Source: Thermocrinis albus DSM 14484
GTDB lineage: Bacteria; Aquificota; Aquificia; Aquificales; Aquificaceae
Direction: 5' to 3'
Length of the DNA stretch: 64,000 nt
NCBI RefSeq assembly: GCF_000025605.1
Contig: NC_013894.1
Coordinates: 605,529-669,528 of the forward strand
Under the pieces are notes generated by a model. That model saw only the letters and a list, made by a program, of their open reading frames with translations. It searched no databases and had not been told where the DNA came from. Below, in pieces: positions 7,821 to 19,280 of this stretch (position 1 is the first letter of the stretch; the number at the start of each line of letters is the position of its first letter). Both the position numbers and the translations under genes were made by a program.

Positions 7821-9029
7821 ATGAGAGACCTGAAGAGAATCCTCGATAATCTTACGTCCTTCCAACCTGACGGATCTCCTGTGGTGAGTCTCTACCTGAG
7901 ACTTATGCCCGAGGACAGGGTAGACAGAAGGTACCTGAAGACCTTTAAAGATATCGTCAAGGCCCACAGACAATCCATAGAGGAGAGGTTTGGTAGCCAG
8001 CAGGTGGAGGAAGATCTGAGAAAGATAGAGAATTTTCTTTCAGAGCTGGAAAACATGAAAGGTTCACGAGGTGTAGCCATCTTTTCCTCCTCCAAGAGGG
8101 ATCTGTGGGAGGTGGTGCACCTCCCCTACGTGTACAGAAACAGACTGATGGTTTCTTACGTGCCCCTCATAAGGGAGATAGCGGCTATTGATGAGGAATT
8201 GGGAAGAGTAGGCGTACTCCTTATAGACAGAAAGCATGTAAGGTTCTTCCTTATGGATATGGTGGAGACTGTGGAGATGTTGGATTTTCTAGAGCCTTTG
8301 GCTACAAGATCCCACAGATTTCACAGCGGTGGTGCTCTGCTGAAAGGTGCTGAAGGAGCCATGAGGTACTCCATACCTTCACGGGGTACACCGGCTTATG
8401 CCTCGGCTCATGCCTACGGTGAGTACAGATTCCACATGAGGATAAGGGAGGAAAAACACAGGCTCTTCAAGCTGGCCAACGACGCCCTTATGGAGGCTTG
8501 GAAGGAGAGCAAGTTTGATAAGTTGGTTATCGGAAGTGAAAGGGACGACATAAGGGAGATAGAGAACCATCTTCACACGTATCTTCTTGAAAGGCTGGTA
8601 GGTTACATCAACGTGAACGTAAGCACCGCTTCACCCCATGAGGTTAGGGAAAAGGTTCTGGATCTTCTGTGGCAGAAAGACAGGGAAGAAGAAGCGCATT
8701 TGGTGAAAAAACTGGAGGATTTAGTAGGAAAAGGATTAGCGGTGAACGGAACGTCCTTGGTACTGCAACAGCTTTACATGGGTAATGTAAAGACCCTCCT
8801 GGTCCCGGAAGACTTTCAGAAGGCAGGTTACTTTTGTCCTAAGTCCCACATACCTGTGCTCAACCCTGAATGTCCCATGGAGGACGAAAAACCTTATTCT
8901 CTACCCGACATAGTGGACGAGGTGATAGAACTGGCGTTGGAAGAGAGGGCAACGGTGGAGATAATAGTAGACCCCCATCTTCAGAAAAAGATAGATGGGC
9001 TGGCTGCCTTTCTTAGGTTCAGCATATAG
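7821..9029 (+). CDS. Bacterial eRF1/Vms1-like (baeRF family) protein
   Basis: The 402-residue protein resembles the bacterial relatives of eukaryotic release factor 1 and Vms1. A first domain contains GVAIFSSSKRDLWEVV and GVLLIDRKHVRFFLM. A helix-rich middle follows (YRFHMRIREEKHRLFKLANDAL, then KLVIGSERDDIREIENHL), then a C-terminal eRF1-domain-3-like part with three cysteines (FCPKS, NPECPMED). The loop where eRF1 and Vms1 carry the catalytic GGQ has only HSGGALLKG, so peptidyl-tRNA hydrolysis is uncertain. A strong GGAGGAGGA precedes the ATG. The stop lies 5 nt before an NYN nuclease gene, suggesting a shared operon. Confidence 0.7.
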   Translation: MRDLKRILDNLTSFQPDGSPVVSLYLRLMPEDRVDRRYLKTFKDIVKAHRQSIEERFGSQQVEEDLRKIENFLSELENMKGSRGVAIFSSSKRDLWEVVHLPYVYRNRLMVSYVPLIREIAAIDEELGRVGVLLIDRKHVRFFLMDMVETVEMLDFLEPLATRSHRFHSGGALLKGAEGAMRYSIPSRGTPAYASAHAYGEYRFHMRIREEKHRLFKLANDALMEAWKESKFDKLVIGSERDDIREIENHLHTYLLERLVGYINVNVSTASPHEVREKVLDLLWQKDREEEAHLVKKLEDLVGKGLAVNGTSLVLQQLYMGNVKTLLVPEDFQKAGYFCPKSHIPVLNPECPMEDEKPYSLPDIVDEVIELALEERATVEIIVDPHLQKKIDGLAAFLRFSI

Positions 9030-9034
9030 CTTTT

Positions 9035-9625
9035 ATGGAAAGGGTGGTCATCTTCATAGATGGGTCTAACCTTTTCCATGCCATACGTTACCTCAACATA
9101 AAGATAGACTACAGTAAGTTGGTGGAGTTTCTAAGAGAGGACAGAAAACTGGTAAGAGCCTACTTTTACGGAGCTGTACCCCAAGAGAGGGATGTTAAAA
9201 GAAACACTCCCGAGTGGGAGAGTCTCCTAAGACAAAGGCGTTTTTTGGAAGAACTTTCCCTCATGGGTATCAAGGTGAAGACCGCACCCCTAAGAAAACT
9301 ACCAACAGGAGAGTACTTGGAGAAGGAAGTGGACATAATGTTAGCTACCGATATGCTGAGCATGGCCTACATGAACGTCTACGACACAGCGATACTTGTA
9401 AGTGGCGACAGTGATTTTTCTTACACGGTGGAGGAGGTGCAGAGAATAGGTAAGAGGGTAGAAAACGCCTCCTTCAGAAAAACCAGTTCCTACCTTTTGA
9501 GAAAGATATGTGACAGGTTCATACTTCTCGACGATTACGTGGATAGGTTCATCATGGAGGAAAAGGTTTTACCTACACAGGAGATAAGTTTTTGGGAGAA
9601 GATAAAGAGGCTATGGAAAAAGTAG
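9035..9625 (+). CDS. NYN-domain (LabA/DUF88) ribonuclease-like protein
   Basis: A 196-residue PIN-like NYN domain protein. The conserved acidic metal-binding residues are visible: FIDGSNLFH near residue 9, EKEVDIMLATDML near 95, and VSGDSDFSYTVEEV near 122, all typical of LabA/DUF88 proteins that act on RNA. The C-terminus is a short lysine-rich tail. It directly follows the eRF1-like gene and overlaps ribF by 13 nt. Co-occurrence of an RNA-cleaving fold with an eRF1-like protein suggests a role in RNA or ribosome quality control, but that is inference. Confidence 0.82.
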   Translation: MERVVIFIDGSNLFHAIRYLNIKIDYSKLVEFLREDRKLVRAYFYGAVPQERDVKRNTPEWESLLRQRRFLEELSLMGIKVKTAPLRKLPTGEYLEKEVDIMLATDMLSMAYMNVYDTAILVSGDSDFSYTVEEVQRIGKRVENASFRKTSSYLLRKICDRFILLDDYVDRFIMEEKVLPTQEISFWEKIKRLWKK

Positions 9626-10557
9626 TTTTTCTACGTTTAGATGATGGCTGTCCAAAGGGTTATCCTTGTGTGGACAGATTAGACTACGACACAGCCCTCA
9701 CTGTAGGTGTTTTTGATGGAGTACATCTGGGACACGTTCATCTTCTGAAGAGGTTGGTGAAGGTAGCCGAAAGGAAGAACTTGATGAGCTGTGTGCTGAG
9801 TTTTTATCCTCATCCTGCACGTGTCTTAGCACCTTCACAGGCACCCTGTGAACTCACCACGGTAGAAGAACGGGCAGAGCTCATCTTGGCTACAGGTGTG
9901 GACACAGTGGTTTTCATAAAGTTTGACAGAAGGTTCTCTTCCACAAAGGCGGAGGATTTTATAAGAGATGTGGTTCACCACCGTCTCAGATGCAAACACC
10001 TTCTGGTAGGTTACGACTGGCGCTACGGTTTTAGAAGGGAAGGGGAGATAGAACTGGCAAGAGAACTGGGAAAAGATCTTGGTTTTGAGGTGGAGGGGAT
10101 AGAACCCTTTCAGGTAAAAGGTCATGTGGTGAGCAGTACCCTTATAAGGAGACTTTTGCACGAAGGACGCCTGGAAGAGGCAAAGGAATTCTTGGGAAGA
10201 TATTACTACATAGTGCGACGCGTGGTGAGAGGAGAAGGTAGAGGTTCCTCCATAGGTGTGCCAACAGCCAATCTGGATCATACCGAAAATCTGTGCCTAA
10301 AGGAAGGAGTATATGCGGTAATGGTAAACGATCATCTACCCGGCGTTGCCAACTACGGCTATAGACCTACCTTTGACGGTAAAAGGAAAACACTGGAGGT
10401 GCATATAATAGGTTCGTCAGTGAATGTGAGAGGTAAGTGGTTGAAGGTGGAGTTCAGAGCCTTTTTGCGAGAGGAGAGAAAGTTTCAGAGAGTGGAGGAG
10501 CTCAGAGAACAGATACAGAAAGATATATCAACCGCTCTTGCTATCTTGAGCAAGTAG
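9613..10557 (+). CDS. ribF: Bifunctional riboflavin kinase / FAD synthetase
   Basis: Makes FMN and FAD from riboflavin. The N-terminal adenylyltransferase domain has GVFDGVHLGH (about residue 30) and the VSSTLIRRLL signature. The C-terminal riboflavin kinase domain begins near residue 195 and has IGVPTANL, then GVYAVMV and NYGYRPTF. The start at ATG 9613, inside the end of the NYN gene, is preferred over an upstream TTG because AGAGG precedes it. Riboflavin synthase lies 5 kb away in another operon. The 3' end overlaps the convergent small gene by 30 bp. Confidence 0.93.
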   Translation: MEKVVFLRLDDGCPKGYPCVDRLDYDTALTVGVFDGVHLGHVHLLKRLVKVAERKNLMSCVLSFYPHPARVLAPSQAPCELTTVEERAELILATGVDTVVFIKFDRRFSSTKAEDFIRDVVHHRLRCKHLLVGYDWRYGFRREGEIELARELGKDLGFEVEGIEPFQVKGHVVSSTLIRRLLHEGRLEEAKEFLGRYYYIVRRVVRGEGRGSSIGVPTANLDHTENLCLKEGVYAVMVNDHLPGVANYGYRPTFDGKRKTLEVHIIGSSVNVRGKWLKVEFRAFLREERKFQRVEELREQIQKDISTALAILSK

Positions 10558-10824
10558 GTAAGCTGCGTATATAACCTCGCCGTTCTTTAGGAGAGCGAAC
10601 CCCTTCTCCATTTTATCCTTCAGCCCTTTCTTGTTTTCCAGGAAGTCTATGAGAGTTTTGGGTTCTCCGTGAGCCCTCAGCTGGTAATCTACCACACTGC
10701 CATTGTCGAAGTGTATCTTAACAGGAAGGCAGTAAAATTTAGAGTCCTCACCCTTCCCGCAACGCCTTATCTCACCAACCACTTCTATCCTTACACTTCT
10801 GGCCACTATATCTTCCAACCTCAT
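10528..10824 (-). CDS. Small conserved-looking protein of unknown function
   Basis: About 98 residues, rich in charged and beta-prone residues (IRRCGKGEDSKFYCLPVKIHF, GSVVDYQLRAHGEPKTLIDFL, NGEVIYAAYLL), with no signal peptide or membrane segment. I do not recognise the family. A GTG at 10845 could extend it by seven residues. However, a TATACT box lies just upstream of that GTG, so the ATG at 10824 fits the transcript better. Its 3' end overlaps ribF by 30 bp in convergent orientation. Confidence 0.6.
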   Translation of the reverse strand: MRLEDIVARSVRIEVVGEIRRCGKGEDSKFYCLPVKIHFDNGSVVDYQLRAHGEPKTLIDFLENKKGLKDKMEKGFALLKNGEVIYAAYLLAQDSKSG

Positions 10825-10914
10825 CGCTGATATTCTCGCTACCACTAGTATAAGTTAAGGGGATGTGTCCTGTCAAGAAGACTCGGTTTCTCAGCCAGCG
10901 GGTATTATATCCAT

Positions 10915-10920
10915 TATAAT
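10915..10920 (+). promoter_or_regulatory. -10 box of icd
   Basis: A perfect TATAAT ends 8 nt before the icd ATG at 10929. No Shine-Dalgarno sequence fits in between, so a leaderless transcript is likely. A second TATTAT lies at 10903-10908. Confidence 0.55.
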
Positions 10921-10928
10921 CTTATCTC

Positions 10929-12188
10929 ATGCTGGAGAGAGTCTACAGATGGGAAGGCAAAGCTGTTCTACCTCAGGAGGGGAGCTTTATAAAGCTCCTG
11001 CCCGACAAGAGGATAGAGGTGCCCCACAATCCCATAATACCCTTCATAGAAGGTGACGGCATAGGCCCCGAGATAGCACCTGCCATGATACTCGTGGTCA
11101 ACAGAGCTGTTGAGAAGGCTTACGGAGGAAGCAGACTCATATACTGGGTGGAACTGCTGGCAGGTGATAAGGCAGAGGCTCTCACCGGTAAACGTATGCC
11201 AGAAGAAACACTGGAAGTTCTCAAGGAGGCCGTTGTCAGCATAAAGGGACCTTTAGGCACACCTGTGGGTAAGGGTGGTAAGTCCCTCAACGCCATACTG
11301 CGCCAGTCTATGGATTTCTACTCGGCCATAAGACCCGTCTACTGGTTGGGACAACCTGCACCGATACCCGAACCTCACAGGGTGAACGTCACAGTGTTTA
11401 GGGAAAACTCCGATGACGTTTACATGGGTATAGAGTACATGCCGGGTTCTCAGGACACCCAGAAGGTCAGGAAGTTTTTCTTAGAGGAGATGGGAGTTTC
11501 TCCCTACGCTCTACCCGAGGACTGTGGTATCACAGTGAAACCTATGAGTGAGTATAAAACCAAGAGACATGTCAGAAAGGCTCTGAGATACGCCCTTGAG
11601 AAAGGGTTAAAAGTGGTGGCCGTCGTTGGTAAGGGTAACATCATGAAGGCCACCGAAGGCGCCTTCATGAACTGGGCCTTTGAAGTGGCAAAGGAGCCAG
11701 AGTTTGAGGGGAGAGTTATCACCGAAGGAGAACCAAAAGACGGACAGGTCCTTCTTACACGTGTTATAACGGACCAGATGCTCATGCAGTTGGTTCTAAA
11801 ACCAGAAGCCTACCATGTCATAATAACTCAGAACCTTAATGGAGATTACATATCGGATCTGGCAGCAGCGCTGGTAGGTGGTCCCGGATTTGTCCCTAGC
11901 GGTAACATAGGTGACGGGTACGCCCTTTTTGAGAGCACTCACGGTACAGCCTACGATATAGCCGGTAAGAACATAGCCAACCCCCTATCTTTAACCCTGT
12001 CGGGAGCTATGATGTTGGAATACCTGGGTTGGAAAGAGGCCGCCCAGCTCATATACGATGCCGTCAAGAAGGCTATAGAGGACCGTCTGGGAACTCCTGA
12101 CATAGCGAAGGGTTTTGAAAAGATGGGTGTAGAGGCCAAAGCCCTTTCCACCATGGAGTTTGCCCAAGCTATAGCGGAGAGGATATGA
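10929..12188 (+). CDS. icd: Isocitrate dehydrogenase
   Basis: The 419-residue enzyme interconverts isocitrate and 2-oxoglutarate. In the reductive TCA cycle it runs toward isocitrate. In Hydrogenobacter thermophilus the orthologue is reported to reduce oxalosuccinate made by a separate biotin carboxylase (known for the group, not shown here). Visible motifs are FIEGDGIGPEI (about residue 38), the phosphate-binding NVTVFRENSDDVYMGIEY (about 156-173), KGNIMKATEGAF (about 238) and the signature NLNGDYISDLAAALVGGPG (about 300-318). It is followed by era with a 4-nt ATGA overlap. Cofactor preference was not determined. Confidence 0.95.
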   Translation: MLERVYRWEGKAVLPQEGSFIKLLPDKRIEVPHNPIIPFIEGDGIGPEIAPAMILVVNRAVEKAYGGSRLIYWVELLAGDKAEALTGKRMPEETLEVLKEAVVSIKGPLGTPVGKGGKSLNAILRQSMDFYSAIRPVYWLGQPAPIPEPHRVNVTVFRENSDDVYMGIEYMPGSQDTQKVRKFFLEEMGVSPYALPEDCGITVKPMSEYKTKRHVRKALRYALEKGLKVVAVVGKGNIMKATEGAFMNWAFEVAKEPEFEGRVITEGEPKDGQVLLTRVITDQMLMQLVLKPEAYHVIITQNLNGDYISDLAAALVGGPGFVPSGNIGDGYALFESTHGTAYDIAGKNIANPLSLTLSGAMMLEYLGWKEAAQLIYDAVKKAIEDRLGTPDIAKGFEKMGVEAKALSTMEFAQAIAERI

Positions 12189-13093
12189 AGGTAGGATACG
12201 TAGCCATAGTGGGTAAACCCAACGTAGGTAAGTCTACTCTCCTTAACAATCTGATAGGTACCAAGGTGTCCATAGTGTCACCAAAACCTGGTACCACCCG
12301 TATAAGGGTTCTGGGTGTGAAGAACATACCTAACGAAGCCCAGATTGTTTTCCTTGACACACCCGGTATATACCGACCCCGTGATGCGTTGGGAGAAGCT
12401 ATGGTGAGTCAGGCGGCAACCTCCCTTCAGGACGCAGATGTTATTCTTTTCATGATAGACGCAGAGGACGGTTGGAGACAAGATGATGAGATGGTCTTTA
12501 ACACCTACATAAAACAGTATGCCAAGGATAAGCCTGTTTTTCTCGTCATCAACAAGGTGGATAAAGTAGGACCGGTGGATGAGCTTCTTCCTTTCGTTAA
12601 AGAGATAACGGATCAGCACCCAGAGTTTCGTGAGGTGATACCCATAAGCGCCTTAAAGGGATACAACCTGGACGAACTCCTCAAAACTATAGTGAAATAC
12701 CTTCCCGAAGGTGAGCCTCTGTTCCCTGAGGAGATGGTAACGGACCTTCCCTTTAAACTTCTGGCAGCGGAGATCATAAGGGAGAAGGTTCTTATGAAGG
12801 TCCACCAGGAGATACCTCAGGGCGTGGCGGTGGTTGTCTACGAAGTGAGCGACGGTAAACACGATCCTAACGTCCTGGTGATAAAAGGTGAGATCATTGT
12901 GGACAGGGAGAACTACAAACCCATCATAATAGGTAAGGGGGGGCAAAGGTTAAAGAGTATAGGTAAAATGGCTCGGGAGGAGCTGGAACTAATAACGGGA
13001 AGGAAAGTATACCTGGAGCTTTACGTGAGGGTAAAGCCTGACTGGAGAAAGAGGCCTGAACTGGTCAAAAGTTTTGGATACAGAGTGGATTAA
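12185..13093 (+). CDS. era: GTPase Era
   Basis: Essential GTPase that binds the 3' end of 16S rRNA during 30S subunit assembly. The GTPase domain has GKPNVGKST (about residue 9), switch-region TTRIRV, DTPGIY and NKVD. The C-terminal KH domain carries the RNA-binding loop IIIGKGGQRLKSIG (about residue 243). At 302 residues it is the standard length. It overlaps the end of icd by four bases, so translation of the two is probably coupled, an unusual pairing of a metabolic enzyme with a ribosome factor. Confidence 0.95.
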   Translation: MKVGYVAIVGKPNVGKSTLLNNLIGTKVSIVSPKPGTTRIRVLGVKNIPNEAQIVFLDTPGIYRPRDALGEAMVSQAATSLQDADVILFMIDAEDGWRQDDEMVFNTYIKQYAKDKPVFLVINKVDKVGPVDELLPFVKEITDQHPEFREVIPISALKGYNLDELLKTIVKYLPEGEPLFPEEMVTDLPFKLLAAEIIREKVLMKVHQEIPQGVAVVVYEVSDGKHDPNVLVIKGEIIVDRENYKPIIIGKGGQRLKSIGKMAREELELITGRKVYLELYVRVKPDWRKRPELVKSFGYRVD

Positions 13094-13103
13094 ACCGTAT
13101 AAT
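13074..13103 (+). promoter_or_regulatory. Promoter of fabG
   Basis: TTGGAT (13074-13079), an 18-nt spacer and a perfect TATAAT (13098-13103) lie across the end of era. The -10 ends only 7 nt before the fabG ATG at 13111, predicting a leaderless mRNA. Confidence 0.6.
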
Positions 13104-13110
13104 ATCTCCC

Positions 13111-13848
13111 ATGTTATGCATAGATCTACAGGGCAAAAGGGCTCTGGTGACGGGAGCAACGAGAGGTATAGGAAGAGCCATAGCTCAGGCTCTCGCTCAG
13201 GCAGGTGCCACTGTAGTGGTGACGGGAAGAGAAAGAAGTAGAGCGCAGGAAGTGGCCGAAAGGCTACCTGGTGAAGCCATTGGGATAGAGCTGAGACTGG
13301 AGGATCCCGAGTCTATAAAGAGGGCCTACGCTGAGGTGGAGGAGAGGTTAGGAGGTGTGGACATCCTCGTTAACAACGCCGGTGTAACGAGGGACAAACT
13401 GTTCCTGCGGATGACCTTGGAGGACTGGGATGAAGTGTTTCAGGTAAACCTCAGGGGTACCTTCATAGTAACATCTCTCGCAGTTAAGGGTATGGTGAAG
13501 AACCGTTGGGGAAGGATCATCAACATATCTTCCGTCGTGGGTTTTACAGGCAACATAGGACAGGTCAACTACTCAGCTACCAAATCGGCACTCGTAGGGT
13601 TCACAAAAAGCCTTGCCAAAGAGCTGGCTAGCAGAAACATCACCGTCAACGCCGTGGCTCCAGGCTTTATAGAAACCGATATGACCTCTGTTCTTTCGGA
13701 AGATATAAAACAGAGTTATCTCAAAAACATACCTTTAGGGCGCTTTGGCACCCCCGAGGACGTGGCAGGGATAGTGGTGTTTCTCTCTTCCGATCTTGCC
13801 AGTTACATAACGGGTGAGATCATTCACGTTAACGGCGGTATGTACTGA
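13111..13848 (+). CDS. fabG: 3-oxoacyl-[acyl-carrier-protein] reductase
   Basis: NADPH-dependent reductase of the fatty acid elongation cycle. The 245-residue short-chain dehydrogenase shows the cofactor loop TGATRGIGRAIA (about residues 13-24), NNAGVTRD (about 88), ISSVVG with the catalytic Ser (about 140), and YSATK with the catalytic Tyr and Lys (about 152-156). The C-terminal YITGEIIHVNGGMY is typical of FabG. No other fab genes are adjacent. Tgt begins 6 nt later. Confidence 0.93.
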   Translation: MLCIDLQGKRALVTGATRGIGRAIAQALAQAGATVVVTGRERSRAQEVAERLPGEAIGIELRLEDPESIKRAYAEVEERLGGVDILVNNAGVTRDKLFLRMTLEDWDEVFQVNLRGTFIVTSLAVKGMVKNRWGRIINISSVVGFTGNIGQVNYSATKSALVGFTKSLAKELASRNITVNAVAPGFIETDMTSVLSEDIKQSYLKNIPLGRFGTPEDVAGIVVFLSSDLASYITGEIIHVNGGMY

Positions 13849-16734
<2,886 letters not shown>

Positions 16735-16738
<4 letters not shown>

Positions 16739-17106
16739 TGGGGCTATTTGATACTGTAAACAGGATCATACCCCTTTTGGATGAAAGATGGTTACGACAC
16801 AAGGTCATTGTGAGTAACATAGCCAATGCAGACACACCTAGGTACATGCCTAAGGAACTTCTTTCCTTAAGAAACTCTGAAATACCCCTCAAGACAACGA
16901 GGCCACGCCACATAGATCCAGAGAATGGGGTGGTATACAGGGTGGTAGAGGTGAAGAGAAGTCTCGTGGGCAACGATCTAAACGGTGTGAGTTTAGAAGA
17001 AGAGATATCTAAGTTGATTCAGAACAAGCTGGCCTACGAAACTTACATGTATCTTGCTAAGAGAAGTTTGGATGGCATAGGAAACGTGCTGAGGGATGCC
17101 AAATGA
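16735..17106 (+). CDS. flgB: Flagellar basal-body rod protein FlgB
   Basis: Proximal rod subunit of the flagellum. The 123-residue protein has the conserved rod-protein N-terminus (VIVSNIANADTPRYMPKEL, about residues 24-42) and a C-terminal helix (LIQNKLAYETYMYLAKRS). It starts in an ATGATGG overlap with the preceding repeat protein and ends in an ATGA overlap with flgC, as expected for tightly coupled flagellar genes. Confidence 0.93.
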
Positions 17107-17516
17107 TGGAGGTCTTTAAGGTCTTTGAGGTGTCTGCGTCTGGAATGTATGCTCAGAGGGTGAGGATCAACGTGATAGCCTCCAATCTGGCCAACTATGA
17201 ATCTTACACGAGGGAAGGGGAGCCCTACAGGAGGTTGGAACCTGTTTTTGAGGCTGTTGAAACTCCAGGAAACCTCAGTAAAGGGCTTGTCCCAGTGCGT
17301 GTAGTAGAGATAAGAAGGTCCGACGCTCCCTTCAGGCTCCTCTTTGATCCTACCAATCCTAGGGCTGATAGGGATGGTTTTGTGAGACTCCCCAACGTGG
17401 ATGTTACGGCAGAGATGGTGGACATGCTGTCCGCATTGAGAAGCTATGAGGCCAACTTGACAGCCTTTAACGCTACAAAGGAGATAGTACAGAGGACGTT
17501 AGAGCTATGGAGATAA
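17103..17516 (+). CDS. flgC: Flagellar basal-body rod protein FlgC
   Basis: Rod subunit, 137 residues. The N-terminal signature ASGMYAQRVRINVIASNLANYES (about residues 11-33, split by a variable region) and the C-terminal VDVTAEMVDMLSALRSYEANLTAFNATKEIVQRTLEL are characteristic. It overlaps flgB by four bases and fliE by ten, in the widespread flgB-flgC-fliE order. Confidence 0.94.
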   Translation: MMEVFKVFEVSASGMYAQRVRINVIASNLANYESYTREGEPYRRLEPVFEAVETPGNLSKGLVPVRVVEIRRSDAPFRLLFDPTNPRADRDGFVRLPNVDVTAEMVDMLSALRSYEANLTAFNATKEIVQRTLELWR

Positions 17517-17785
17517 GAGGTCTCGGTGAAGGTACGTTACAGTATGGGAAAGAACTGAGACGTACCTCTGACTTCTTTGAGGAGCTTAAGCGCATTGTTC
17601 TTTGGGTGAACCAGCAGAGACAGGAAGCCAACAATGTTAGGGAGGCCTTTTTGAAGGGTGAGGATGTCCCCCTACACCGCCTCGTTATTGAGATGGAAAA
17701 GGCGAGCTTAGCGTTATCACTACTCGTACAGATCCGCAATAAACTTGTGGAGGCTTTTCAGGAACTCAACAGGATGCAGGTGTAG
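17507..17785 (+). CDS. fliE: Flagellar hook-basal body protein FliE
   Basis: A 92-residue protein that joins the MS ring to the rod. The C-terminal half shows the FliE pattern (PLHRLVIEMEKASLALSLLVQIRNKLVEAFQELNRMQV, about residues 56-92). The first half is short and polar. It begins inside the flgC end and is followed five bases later by fliF. Confidence 0.9.
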   Translation: MEIRGLGEGTLQYGKELRRTSDFFEELKRIVLWVNQQRQEANNVREAFLKGEDVPLHRLVIEMEKASLALSLLVQIRNKLVEAFQELNRMQV

Positions 17786-17789
17786 TAAT

Positions 17790-19280
17790 ATGGATTACAG
17801 AACCCTTTTAAGGGAGCTAAAGACAAAGATAGAACAACTATCCACGAAACAGAAACTTATCCTGTCAGGTGCGGTGGCAGCTGGACTCATCTCCCTTCTG
17901 TTGATGGTGCTGTTGGCTTCCTCTGCCCGTTACGTGCCTCTATACTCGGGTCTCTCTCAGGAGGATATGTCAGCTGTGCTTTCGGAGCTTGAGAAGGAAG
18001 GTGTCCCCTACAAACTGGGCGGTGATGGGAGGAGTGTGTTGGTTCCTGAGGATAAGGTGAGGGACATAAGACTCAAACTTGCGGCAAAGGGAATACCCAG
18101 TAAGGGTGTGGTGGGTTATGAGATATTTGACAAGAGTAACTTTGCTGTATCCGATTTTCAAAATCAGGTGAATTTCAAAAGGGCTGTGGAGGGTGAACTG
18201 GCTAAAACCATCATGAGGATACAGGGCGTCGAAGAAGCAAAGGTGAATATCGGTATGCCTCAGAGATCTATCTTTGTGAGAGAGGAAGAACAACCTACGG
18301 CGAGTGTCCTTGTTAGGTTGAAACCGGGCTATGAGCTTTCTCCGGAGCAGGTAAAGGCTATAAGGAACCTTGTGGCCTTAAGTGTACCGCGACTTGATCC
18401 TAAGAACGTGGTGGTGATAGACGATAGAGGAAGAGATCTCACCTCCCTGTTAGGAGAGGAGATGGACTTAACTGAGAGAGAGCTGAGGATAAAGCGAGAG
18501 TATGAAGAACAGGTAGAGAAGAAGCTTCAGAAAATCTTGGAAGAGGCGTTGGGTGTAGGTAACGTGAAGGTGAGAGTCTCTGCCGATATAGATCTTACAA
18601 GAAGGGAAAGTAAAGAAGAGATATACGATCCCGATATGACCGCCGTAGTAAGTCAGCAGAAGAAGAAGGAGAGGGTTTTAGGGGGCACCTTAGGAGGTGT
18701 ACCTGGCACAGCTTCCAACATACCTCCTGCCACCGGTGTGGGTGCTGGAGGCCAGACTCTCTCTGAGAGGACGGAGACTATAACCAACTATGAGGTCAGT
18801 AAGAAACAGATCTATACGGAGGAACCTTTAGTAAAGGTACGGCGACTGAGCGTGGGTGTTGTGGTAAACAGCCAGCTGAAGAATGTTAACCTGGATAGTA
18901 TAAGGGAGCTTGTCCAAACGGCCGCAGGCATCGACCAACGGCGAGGTGATACCATCAGTGTGGTAGCTGTCCCCTTCCATAGACCTACTCTGGGAGAGGA
19001 GAAGGCTAAAGAAAGGGTATACTGGCCGTATATCGTAGGTGGGGTCCTTATAGCCTCCTTGCTCGTCTTCTCCCTTCTGGTGTTCATGCGACGCAGGAAA
19101 CAGGTACCCTTACCTACTCCCCCAACGGCTGTACCGCCAGTACCAGAGACGATGGTGACGGAGGAAATTAGGGTAAAGGCTAAGGAAGTAGCCAGCCTGG
19201 AGGCTGTGGCAGAACTGGCGAAGCAAGAACCACAGAAGGTGGCCAAAATTATAAAAAGTTGGCTCAGGAGTAAGGGCTGA
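17790..19280 (+). CDS. fliF: Flagellar MS-ring protein FliF
   Basis: Forms the membrane ring on which the flagellum is built. The 496-residue protein starts at ATG 17790; upstream in-frame codons read through fliE. It has a transmembrane segment near residues 24-48. The periplasmic ring domains include YVPLYSGLSQEDMSAVLSEL and GRDLTSLLG. A second membrane segment lies near residues 418-440, and the cytoplasmic tail VAELAKQEPQKVAKIIKSWL is the FliG-binding end. fliG does not follow, although it usually does; fliM comes next instead. Confidence 0.95.
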   Translation: MDYRTLLRELKTKIEQLSTKQKLILSGAVAAGLISLLLMVLLASSARYVPLYSGLSQEDMSAVLSELEKEGVPYKLGGDGRSVLVPEDKVRDIRLKLAAKGIPSKGVVGYEIFDKSNFAVSDFQNQVNFKRAVEGELAKTIMRIQGVEEAKVNIGMPQRSIFVREEEQPTASVLVRLKPGYELSPEQVKAIRNLVALSVPRLDPKNVVVIDDRGRDLTSLLGEEMDLTERELRIKREYEEQVEKKLQKILEEALGVGNVKVRVSADIDLTRRESKEEIYDPDMTAVVSQQKKKERVLGGTLGGVPGTASNIPPATGVGAGGQTLSERTETITNYEVSKKQIYTEEPLVKVRRLSVGVVVNSQLKNVNLDSIRELVQTAAGIDQRRGDTISVVAVPFHRPTLGEEKAKERVYWPYIVGGVLIASLLVFSLLVFMRRRKQVPLPTPPTAVPPVPETMVTEEIRVKAKEVASLEAVAELAKQEPQKVAKIIKSWLRSKG

